28,988 nt of DNA from JAKAWQ01 sp035549615 (GTDB taxonomy: Bacteria > Pseudomonadota > Alphaproteobacteria > Acetobacterales > Acetobacteraceae), in NCBI GenBank assembly GCA_035549615.1, contig DASZQO010000009.1, positions 1 to 28,988 of the forward strand, given 5' to 3'. Shown here in pieces: positions 1 to 5,939 of this stretch (the stretch's first letter is position 1; the number at the start of each line of letters is the position of its first letter). The notes beneath the pieces were generated by a model. The model searched no databases. It was not told where the DNA came from and saw only the letters and a program-made list of their open reading frames with translations. The translations under genes were made by a program, and so were the position numbers.

Positions 1-537
1 GATCACCGCACCGATGCCGGTGGTGACGCCGCAGCCGATGTAGCAGACCTTGTCGAACGGCGCGTCCGGCCGGATCTTCGCCAGCGCGATCTCCGGCAGC
101 ACGGTGAAATTGGCGAAGGTCGAGGTGCCCATGTAGTGGAACACCGGCTCGCCCTCGCAGGAGAAGCGGCTGGTGCCGTCCGGCATCACGCCGCGGCCCT
201 GGGTGGCGCGGATGGCGACGCAGAGATTGGTCTTGCGCGACAGGCAGTATTCGCACTGCCGGCATTCCGGCGTGTAGAGCGGGATGACGTGATCGCCCTT
301 CTTCAGGCTGGTCACGTTGGGGCCGACATCCACCACCACGCCGGCGCCTTCATGCCCCAGGATGGCCGGGAACAGGCCCTCGGGGTCGGAGCCGGAGAGC
401 GTATATTCATCCGTATGGCAGATGCCGGTGGCCTTGATCTCCACCAGCACCTCGCCCTCGTGCGGGCCGTCAAGCTGGACGGTATCGATGGTGAGCGGCT
501 TGCCGGCTTCGAAGGCGATGGCAGCGCGGGTTTCCAT
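1..537 (-). CDS. frmA: S-(hydroxymethyl)glutathione dehydrogenase / class III alcohol dehydrogenase, N-terminal part
   Basis: Oxidises S-hydroxymethylglutathione to S-formylglutathione with NAD+ in the cytoplasm, the second step of glutathione-dependent formaldehyde removal. The 179 visible codons start METRAAIAFEAGKPL. They include the catalytic zinc ligand C40 (TGICHTDEY), the GHEGAG motif with H62/E63, and the structural-zinc cysteines C92, C95, C98 and C106. The reading frame is open to base 1, so about half of a roughly 370-residue protein lies outside the window. It follows gfa (start of gfa at 1191, stop at 613) in the same direction with a 75-bp gap, so the two are probably co-transcribed. 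The family assignment is firm. The label adhC, flhA or adhI would be equally valid. Confidence 0.93.
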   Translation of the reverse strand, partial: METRAAIAFEAGKPLTIDTVQLDGPHEGEVLVEIKATGICHTDEYTLSGSDPEGLFPAILGHEGAGVVVDVGPNVTSLKKGDHVIPLYTPECRQCEYCLSRKTNLCVAIRATQGRGVMPDGTSRFSCEGEPVFHYMGTSTFANFTVLPEIALAKIRPDAPFDKVCYIGCGVTTGIGAVI

Positions 538-612
538 GGTGGGCGCCTCAATGGATCGATAGGGGAAGGGAAGGAGAGGGTCGCGTCACCTGGCGACTTC
601 AGGCGGGGCGAT

Positions 613-1191
613 TCAGGCAGGCAGCTTCCCCGCGGCCTTCGCCACGTGTGTTGCCATGTAATCCATCAGAGCGGGCGATAGGCAATCATAGGGTTCCAGG
701 CCGAGTTCCCGCAGCCGTGCCCGCACCGCTGGCATCCGGTCCGGCGGGAAGCCGGACTCGATGATCGAGGAGACGAAGGCGGCAAATGTCGGCGGCGCCC
801 ATCCGGCTTCGCGTAGCCGTTCGGGATGGACAAAATCGAGACCCTGGAATGGATGCCCGGCCTTCTCGACGGGGCCGTACATGTGCACACCACACGCCTT
901 GCAGGCGTGGCGTTGGATCAGGGCACTTGGGTCTACGACCGCAAGCTTGTCGCCATTTTCCAGCACGCGCACGTTGCTGTGCGGGACGACGGCAACGAGG
1001 GAGAACAAGACACCGTCCGGCTTCCAGCATTTGCTGCAGCCACAGACGTGGTTGTGCGCGACCTGGCCGCTGATGGCGACTGTCACGGGTTTTTCGACGC
1101 AACGGCATACCAGCGTGCCGCCTGTGAAGTTGGGTGATGCCGGCTTCACACCATTGTCGACGGCGGGATGGATTTTGATCGTTTCGGACAT
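613..1191 (-). CDS. gfa: S-(hydroxymethyl)glutathione synthase (glutathione-dependent formaldehyde-activating enzyme)
   Basis: Promotes condensation of formaldehyde with glutathione, feeding the downstream dehydrogenase. The 192-residue product matches the usual Gfa length (about 190). It has the family zinc cysteines at C29/C31, C50/C52/C55 (CGCSKC) and C97/C100 (HACKACGVHMYG). The start at 1191 is chosen over the longer frame (which opens at 1281) because a strong AAGGAGG lies just upstream and MSETIKIHPAV is a typical Gfa N-terminus. The gene sits between the small cytochrome c gene and the frmA-type gene, all on the minus strand. It probably disposes of formaldehyde made by the methanol dehydrogenase encoded at 5940-7775. 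Confidence 0.93.
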   Translation of the reverse strand: MSETIKIHPAVDNGVKPASPNFTGGTLVCRCVEKPVTVAISGQVAHNHVCGCSKCWKPDGVLFSLVAVVPHSNVRVLENGDKLAVVDPSALIQRHACKACGVHMYGPVEKAGHPFQGLDFVHPERLREAGWAPPTFAAFVSSIIESGFPPDRMPAVRARLRELGLEPYDCLSPALMDYMATHVAKAAGKLPA

Positions 1192-1290
1192 GACGCCCTC
1201 CTTGTTTCGTGACTTCGTATTCTCGGCGCCCACGCTGGGCAACGGCTCACAGACCGTCGTCCTCGCCAGGCACGCCGGCAATCAGGCCGT

Positions 1291-1310
1291 TGACGCAGGA
1301 CGATGCGTCA
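1291..1310. promoter_or_regulatory. Perfect inverted repeat upstream of gfa (possible operator)
   Basis: TGACGCA, six bases, then TGCGTCA: a perfect 7-bp dyad centred about 110 bp upstream of the gfa start codon, in the 220-bp gap between gfa and the cytochrome c gene. The geometry suits a dimeric DNA-binding protein. No regulator is assigned; the operator role is inferred from position and symmetry only. Confidence 0.4.
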
Positions 1311-1348
1311 CGCGCGGCGGGAAGAAAGCGCCGCAAGGATCGTGCGGG

Positions 1349-1377
1349 AGGGGGGCTACTCGCCAGGCCGTCCCCCT
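1349..1377 (-). terminator. G-rich stem-loop downstream of the cytochrome c gene (weak terminator or attenuator candidate)
   Basis: On the minus strand, AGGGGG pairs with CCCCCT across a 17-nt loop, about 35 nt past the cytochrome c stop codon. There is no clear run of T after it, so a true intrinsic terminator is doubtful. It may only reduce read-through from the cytochrome gene into gfa. Confidence 0.2.
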
Positions 1378-1411
1378 AGGTTCCCCCGTCCTTCTCATTT
1401 GTCGGTCCTTC

Positions 1412-1768
1412 TCACTTGAGCGTGAGGATCCAATCGACGATCTCCTTGATTTGCGCGTCCGTTAGATTCGGGTGCGGCGGCATCGGCACCATGCCCCAGG
1501 TACCGACATGGCCGTTCTTGATTGCGCTGACCAGCGTTGGGACCGCATCCTTCTGGCCCGCGAATTTTTTTGCGACTGCGATATAGGATGGACCGACCAC
1601 CTGATGATCGATCGCGTGACAGGTAACGCAGTCATTGCTCTGAAAAAGCTGCTCCCCAGGCGGAATGGCCGCCCGGCCTGGCCATGGGGCAAACGTAGCG
1701 AACAGCCCGCCCAGCATCGCCGCCGTCATCGCGCCTGTCGCTTTCCACCGCCATCCGCTTCTCATCAT
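1412..1768 (-). CDS. Small class I cytochrome c, exported
   Basis: A 118-residue protein with an N-terminal hydrophobic segment (residues about 12-34, ending GRAA) that should send it to the periplasm. The single heme site is C47-V-T-C50-H51, and the probable axial Met is M96 in VPMPPHPNL, as in small c551/c552-type cytochromes. It probably carries electrons from periplasmic dehydrogenases to a terminal oxidase. Two adjacent ATG codons are possible starts (1768 and 1765), with GAGGG just upstream. A consensus sigma-54 promoter lies about 150 bp upstream (1921-1937), so its expression appears tied to the divergent activator. The exact redox partner is not determinable. It is a candidate second electron acceptor alongside the xoxG cytochrome. 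Confidence 0.85.
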   Translation of the reverse strand: MMRSGWRWKATGAMTAAMLGGLFATFAPWPGRAAIPPGEQLFQSNDCVTCHAIDHQVVGPSYIAVAKKFAGQKDAVPTLVSAIKNGHVGTWGMVPMPPHPNLTDAQIKEIVDWILTLK

Positions 1769-1920
1769 CCCTCGCTGTTCACGACCATGTTGGGTACGCC
1801 GGACGACCTCCCTCGCACGGCATGCCGTCGGCGTTCAAGGCCCACCCGCCGGTTCCGGCCGGAACGATCCAAGACGACGAACCTATTGGCGAACCCATTG
1901 GAAAACCCGTGGGAATAGGC

Positions 1921-1937
1921 TGCAAGAGACGTGCCAG
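1921..1937 (-). promoter_or_regulatory. Sigma-54 (-24/-12) promoter for the cytochrome c gene
   Basis: Read on the minus strand: CTGGCAC, GTCTC, TTGCA. This matches the consensus TGGCAC-N5-TTGCA at every fixed position. It points towards the cytochrome c start at 1768, giving a leader of about 140 nt, and may extend through gfa and the frmA-type gene. It lies in the 354-bp divergent region between the cytochrome gene and a sigma-54 activator gene, and an upstream dyad (2012-2049) sits at normal enhancer distance. Confidence 0.8.
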
Positions 1938-2011
1938 TGCGAAACATTGCCCTTAACCCTCGTGATTTCATGGGCTTGCTTCCGGCTCTCTCTGTCCGCT
2001 TGCATCAGAGG

Positions 2012-2049
2012 CGTGACAGAGCCGCCAAAAAGGGGGACAATTTGTACCT
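2012..2049. promoter_or_regulatory. Putative enhancer (upstream activator) site, copy 1
   Basis: Contains CGTGACAG at 2012-2019, then AAAAAGGGGGACAATTTGT ending at 2045. The half-sites GGGACA and TGTACC flank ATT as an imperfect dyad. A further CTCTGTC at 1990-1996 forms a perfect 7-bp inverted repeat with GACAGAG at 2015-2021. The block lies about 75-115 bp upstream of the sigma-54 promoter at 1921-1937. A closely similar block (8082-8121) lies upstream of the xoxF sigma-54 promoter. Binding by the regulator at 2123-4123 is inferred. Confidence 0.55.
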
Positions 2050-2059
2050 CAAGAATGTT

Positions 2060-2075
2060 GGCCGGAGGACCGGCC
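2060..2075. repeat. Short GC stem-loop in the regulator leader
   Basis: GGCCGG, loop AGGA, CCGGCC: a perfect 6-bp hairpin about 50 bp before the regulator start codon. It could act in the mRNA leader or be incidental in GC-rich DNA. Confidence 0.25.
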
Positions 2076-2122
2076 GGCGGGTAAGGCGGTCGGACGCCGA
2101 TCTCTAGGGGAGGGAACCGGGA

Positions 2123-4123
2123 ATGGGCCCGGACGTTTCGGCCGAGCAGATGAATCCGGCGGTGGGGAGAGAGGAGAGCGATACAGGGCTCACCCGGCGG
2201 CGCTGCCTTGCCGGGAGCGGCTTGCTCGGGCCGCAGACGGAAGCCTATGTCATCGCCGCGTGGGAGCGCTGCATCAGCGACTACCATCTCGAGCCCGGCG
2301 CCAATCCGCGGAGTGAGCATGTCGGCAGCAAAATCCTCGAAAGGCGGCGGGCCCAGCTCGGCCCGCTCGCGCAAATCGCCCGCGCCGAGATGCGCCGGCT
2401 CTTCGGGCAGATCGCCCCATCACACTACCTGTTGCTGTTGACCGATACCGACGGCCTCATCCTCGAACGGATGTGCGAGCCGGGCCACGAAGAATTGCTG
2501 CGGCGCGTCGATCTGGCCCCCGGCTTCATCTGGGACGAGCAGCATGAGGGAACCAACGGTCCAGGTACGTGCCTGCATGACCGGAGGCCGCGGCTGGTGC
2601 ATCGCGAGGAGCATTTCTTCGCCCGCAGCAGCCGCATGACCTGCTCCGCGGCACCACTCTGGGGTCCCAACGGGCAGCTTCTCGGTGCGCTCGACGCGTC
2701 CCATTTTGATTGCTCCGACAGTCGCCAAAGCCAGGTGCCCACGCTGGCACTGGTCAGCACCTCGACCAGGATCATCGAGCAGTCCTACTTCACCAGCAGC
2801 TTCAAGGATTGCTGGATCCTCCGTTTTCACGACCAGGCGGAAATGGTGGGTCAGCTCTATTCCGCCATGCTGGCGGTGGATGAACATGGCCGTGTCCGCG
2901 CCGCCGACAGCACTGCGCCGGCGCGCCTTGGTCTCATCGGGTATGACGCGCTGGTCGGCCGCAGCATTGAGGAGATCTTCGATATCTCGCCGAGCCGCTT
3001 CTTCAGCGATGCCCAGGCTCGACCCTACCAGATCTGGCCAGCAAGCAGCCGCAGCGGCCAGCTTCTCCATGCCGGAATCTGGCCACCGCAGGAACCGCCG
3101 CCCACGCTCTGGCCGGTGAGGGGTACGGCCGGTCCGGTGGCGCGAGGCCAAGCCAATCTCTCCGCCTATCGTCTCGGCGATCCGGTGATGGCGCACAATG
3201 TCTGGTGCGCCGAACGGGTGATGGGCCGCGATATCCATATCCTCCTCCAGGGGGAGACCGGAACCGGAAAGGATACCTTCGCGCGAGCGATCCACCGGAG
3301 CGGTGAACGAAGCGACAAGCCTTTCATCGCGTTGAGCTGCGCCGCAATCCCGGAAACCCTGATCGAGAGCGAGCTCTTTGGCTATGATTCCGGCGCCTTT
3401 ACCGGCGCCCGTGCTGGAGGCATGCGCGGCAAGGTGGTCGCGGCACATGGCGGCACCCTTTTTCTCGACGAGATCGGAGACATGCCGCTGAGCCTGCAGG
3501 CGCGCTTGTTGCGGCTGCTCGAGGAAAAGGAGGTCATGCCGCTCGGCAGCAGCCGCGCCATCACCGTCGATCTGCGCATCATCAGCGCCACCAACCGGGA
3601 TCTCGGCAAGATGGTTCTTGAGGGAAGCTTCCGCAAGGACCTCTATTACCGTCTGAGCGGGCTCACTCTTACCCTTCCTCCGCTTCGCGAGAGGCAGGAT
3701 ATCGCCGAGCTCGTGCGCACGATCGCCGCTGAGGAGAACGCAGGCGTGCCCGTTGCTTTCGCGCCCGAAGCGTTCAAGATGCTGCTCGCCTATCGCTGGC
3801 CTGGAAATATCCGCGAGCTGCGGAACGTGCTAGCAACCGCGATCGCGCTTGCCGCCGGCGAGCGGATCGAGCCCAGGCATCTGGGACCGAGCGTCGGTGG
3901 GGCTGTAGTGGCGGATATGCCGGTTGATTCACCTCGCTGCGAGGTCCAGCAGAGGGATGAGGCAAATCCCCTCGCCACGGCGGAGCGGGAACGGCTGCTG
4001 CTTGAGCTCAAGCGGCGCCATTGGAACGCGACCGCAACTGCGGCCGCGCTCGGCATCAGCCGCAACACGCTCTATCGCAAGCTGCGCAAACATGGTGTCC
4101 GTGTCGGGGCGGACGAAACCTAG
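2123..4123 (+). CDS. Sigma-54-dependent transcriptional activator, AcoR type (GAF-like sensor, AAA+, Fis-type HTH)
   Basis: A 666-residue enhancer-binding protein. The N-terminus (AAWERCISDYHLEPGAN, about residues 47-63) and the following GAF-like region (about 100-215) resemble the AcoR family, whose members often control alcohol or acetoin dehydrogenase genes. A PAS-like segment may follow (about 245-300). The AAA+ domain has Walker A GETGTGKD (from about 377), the sigma-54-contacting loop GAFTGA (from about 424) and Walker B LFLDEIGDM (D449). The C-terminus has a Fis-type helix-turn-helix (TATAAALGISRNTLYRKLR, about 636-655). The ATG at 2123 follows GGGGAGGG. It is divergent from the cytochrome c gene and convergent with xoxJ. 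Two consensus sigma-54 promoters in the window make it the obvious candidate activator of xoxFGJ and the cytochrome. The signal sensed is unknown. Confidence 0.92.
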   Translation: MGPDVSAEQMNPAVGREESDTGLTRRRCLAGSGLLGPQTEAYVIAAWERCISDYHLEPGANPRSEHVGSKILERRRAQLGPLAQIARAEMRRLFGQIAPSHYLLLLTDTDGLILERMCEPGHEELLRRVDLAPGFIWDEQHEGTNGPGTCLHDRRPRLVHREEHFFARSSRMTCSAAPLWGPNGQLLGALDASHFDCSDSRQSQVPTLALVSTSTRIIEQSYFTSSFKDCWILRFHDQAEMVGQLYSAMLAVDEHGRVRAADSTAPARLGLIGYDALVGRSIEEIFDISPSRFFSDAQARPYQIWPASSRSGQLLHAGIWPPQEPPPTLWPVRGTAGPVARGQANLSAYRLGDPVMAHNVWCAERVMGRDIHILLQGETGTGKDTFARAIHRSGERSDKPFIALSCAAIPETLIESELFGYDSGAFTGARAGGMRGKVVAAHGGTLFLDEIGDMPLSLQARLLRLLEEKEVMPLGSSRAITVDLRIISATNRDLGKMVLEGSFRKDLYYRLSGLTLTLPPLRERQDIAELVRTIAAEENAGVPVAFAPEAFKMLLAYRWPGNIRELRNVLATAIALAAGERIEPRHLGPSVGGAVVADMPVDSPRCEVQQRDEANPLATAERERLLLELKRRHWNATATAAALGISRNTLYRKLRKHGVRVGADET

Positions 4124-4127
4124 CAGC

Positions 4128-4267
4128 CTGCTGAAAAACTATTCCTGATGATCGACGACGGAACGTTCAGTCGCGAGGGCCGCCCGCCACAAAAGATTGG
4201 TTCGCGCAGCCTATGCGCACGATTCTTTTCTACTATTCGTTGCATATTCGGCGAACCATTTCAGCAG
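4128..4267. mobile_element. Possible small non-coding transposon relic (inverted-repeat-bounded, 140 bp)
   Basis: Begins CTGCTGAAAAACT just after the regulator stop codon and ends TTTCAGCAG, so the ends form a 9-bp perfect inverted repeat (CTGCTGAAA). CTGCTGAAAAAC-like ends are common in several insertion-sequence families. No transposase frame is visible inside, and no target-site duplication is clear. It could be a decayed IS end or MITE; chance is not excluded. Confidence 0.3.
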
Positions 4268-4318
4268 ACGGCTAGAGTCGCGCGCGCCTGACTGGTTCAC
4301 CCGACGATCGCGCGAGGC

Positions 4319-4358
4319 GCGTGAATCCACCCGAGAAAACAGAGTGCGAGCGTGATGA
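4319..4358. repeat. Extragenic repeat, copy A
   Basis: About 40 nt running from GCGTGAATCCACCCGAG to GCGAGCGTGATGA. It is similar (roughly 80 percent by eye, one gap) to 16145-16184, which lies after the transport block. Both copies are intergenic, on the same strand and immediately past a coding block. It may be a genome-wide extragenic repeat; function unknown. Confidence 0.45.
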
Positions 4359-4373
4359 TCAAAATCATCACGC
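4350..4373. terminator. Perfect 10-bp stem-loop between convergent genes (bidirectional terminator candidate)
   Basis: GCGTGATGAT, loop CAAA, ATCATCACGC: a perfect 10-bp stem. It lies between the regulator (ending 4123, plus) and xoxJ (ending 4412, minus), where both transcripts need to stop. There is no strong T-run on either side, so termination may be weak or Rho-assisted. It overlaps extragenic repeat copy A. Confidence 0.5.
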
Positions 4374-4411
4374 CCCAGGCTCGCGGGAGCTCGCCACCGG
4401 GTCGTCGGCTC

Positions 4412-5263
4412 TCAGCCGCCGGCATAGATCAGGTGGTTGCGATTATCGAGCAGCGGCACACCGTAGCTTTCGAGAATCTTCGTGATCTCCGGCTGTTCCT
4501 TCGCGAGCGCCTCATCGAGAGTCTGCCGCCAGGCATCTTCGCCCTGCCGCACGCCCATCACGATGCTGAACGTCATTGGAGGGTCGTTATCCGATTCGTG
4601 CAGGAGCGGCGCGATCACGAGCTTGCCATTTGATCTGGAGGCAAAATATCCAGCGATCGGACCCCACAGTACGCCGATGTCGATTTGTCCCTTCTCGACA
4701 TCCTGCACGAGATCCCGTGCCGGCGAGAAGAAGCGGAGATTGACCGAAAGCTCGTAGGAGTGAATATGGTCCAGAAGGTTGTTCTCGGCCAGGATGGTCG
4801 CTGGTGGTGTGCCGGCGATGATACCGATCCGCTTGCCTTTGAGGCGCGGATCCTCGAGGCTCTGGATCCCGTCGAAGCCGCTGTGCGGGCGGAAGATCAG
4901 CGCATAGGCCGAGCGGTAATAGGCATTCGTGTTCTCCACCAGGCCGTAGCCTTGGGTCACGCCCATCACCACGTCGCAGCGATAGGCGTCCAGTGTCATC
5001 TGCAAGAATCCGAACACCTGGGGCTGCCAGGTGAAGCCGAGCTTCTTGCCTAGCTCCTTGGCGAGCACCGCGGCGATTTTGTTCTCGAATCCTTGCTTTG
5101 CCTGGTTCGAGAACGGAAGGTCGTTCGGGTCCGCGCAGACGCGAAAGACATGGGGATCGACAAGTTCGGCGCCGATGCCAAGCCCCGGGGCCTGGGCCAT
5201 CGCAGGGGCTCCGCAAACGAGCAGCACCCCAAGCATCAAGGCATGAGGACCAAATCTCATCAT
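4412..5263 (-). CDS. xoxJ: XoxJ/MxaJ-like periplasmic binding-protein-fold partner of methanol dehydrogenase
   Basis: A 283-residue exported protein of the quinoprotein-dehydrogenase-associated binding-protein family. The signal peptide ends near APAMAQA. The mature part opens with the family motif FRVCADPNDLPFSNQAKQGFENKIA and contains GVTQGYGLVENTNAYYRSAYAL and RIGIIAGTPPATIL. XoxJ/MxaJ proteins are thought to help activate or mature the dehydrogenase in the periplasm rather than bind a transported solute. The start is set at the ATG pair 5263/5260, because the upstream frame (to 5440) overlaps the xoxG 3' end and lacks homology-like features. It is third in the operon xoxF-xoxG-xoxJ, 49 bp after xoxG. 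Confidence 0.9.
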   Translation of the reverse strand: MMRFGPHALMLGVLLVCGAPAMAQAPGLGIGAELVDPHVFRVCADPNDLPFSNQAKQGFENKIAAVLAKELGKKLGFTWQPQVFGFLQMTLDAYRCDVVMGVTQGYGLVENTNAYYRSAYALIFRPHSGFDGIQSLEDPRLKGKRIGIIAGTPPATILAENNLLDHIHSYELSVNLRFFSPARDLVQDVEKGQIDIGVLWGPIAGYFASRSNGKLVIAPLLHESDNDPPMTFSIVMGVRQGEDAWRQTLDEALAKEQPEITKILESYGVPLLDNRNHLIYAGG

Positions 5264-5312
5264 ACGCCCGTTCCGCCCTTGCGGGTATCGCCGCAGGCTT
5301 GGCACATCGCCG

Positions 5313-5840
5313 TTACATCGGAATGCCGAGGCATTTGTACGAGGCCTCGTCGAAGCCCTTGGGATCAGGCGCGTTCTTCGCCGGCCGGCCACGGCCGAGA
5401 GCGCCTGTCGAGCGGGCGCGGAGATAGGTATAGATCTCACTGATGAAGCACATGACGTTCTTGTTGGTCGCGAAGGACGGCATTACCAGGTCCTGTGCCG
5501 TGTTCACGGATTTTATTCCACCGGCGACGTCGGCAATGAACTGGGAGTAGCTCAATTGCTGCAGCGCTTGCGTTAGGTCCGGCGCATAGGAGGAGCCTGA
5601 TCCGTCCGGCCCATGGCAGTCGAGACAAATGGAGTTGTAGCGCAGGTACCCGACAAAGGTGCCCCAATCAACGGTGCCATCTTTGGCAATGTTGTAGGTT
5701 GGAACACCATCCTTATCATACCACATGCCGCCCACCTCCTTGACCGCCTTGGGGTCGCCCGGCCCGGCGGCGAAGGTAGCTGTCGCACCAGCAACGGCGA
5801 GTGTGATTGCAGCGAGGGCAATACGCGAATAACCCTTCAC
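5313..5840 (-). CDS. xoxG: XoxG-type cytochrome c, electron acceptor of XoxF
   Basis: A 175-residue exported cytochrome c. The signal peptide covers residues 1 to about 25 (ATATFAAG). The heme site is C72-L-D-C75-H76, and the likely axial Met is in LVMPSF. It has the family signature GGMWYDKDGVPTYNI ahead of the heme domain and two extra cysteines (NVMCFISE and YKCLGIPM), as in methanol-oxidation-associated cytochromes. XoxG takes electrons from PQQ in XoxF and passes them to a terminal oxidase. The ATG at 5840 is preceded by AAGGGA. It is the middle gene of xoxFGJ, separated from xoxF by a 99-bp gap that holds a strong stem-loop, which may set its expression below that of xoxF. Confidence 0.9.
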   Translation of the reverse strand: MKGYSRIALAAITLAVAGATATFAAGPGDPKAVKEVGGMWYDKDGVPTYNIAKDGTVDWGTFVGYLRYNSICLDCHGPDGSGSSYAPDLTQALQQLSYSQFIADVAGGIKSVNTAQDLVMPSFATNKNVMCFISEIYTYLRARSTGALGRGRPAKNAPDPKGFDEASYKCLGIPM

Positions 5841-5876
5841 GTCAGCGGATTCCCTTGAGTTGTACGGAGAACGTAA

Positions 5877-5908
5877 GGGCCGGCACCCCGTTTCAAGGAT
5901 GCCGGCCC
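5877..5908 (-). terminator. Intercistronic stem-loop between xoxF and xoxG
   Basis: GGGCCGGCA and TGCCGGCCC form a perfect 9-bp stem around a 14-nt loop. It lies 31 nt after the xoxF stop and 36 nt before the xoxG start. It is not followed by a T-run on the minus strand, so it is more likely an mRNA 3'-end stabiliser or partial attenuator than a full terminator. It could let xoxF be made in excess over xoxG and xoxJ. Confidence 0.65.
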
Positions 5909-5939
5909 AGGCCTGGTTGTGTTCAGTGTCGATCGCGGC

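Noticed and set aside
1382..1412. Direct repeat GTCCTTCTCA, twice about 17 bp apart, after the cytochrome c gene
   Set aside because: Two short copies overlapping a stop-codon region; no further copies and no clear role.
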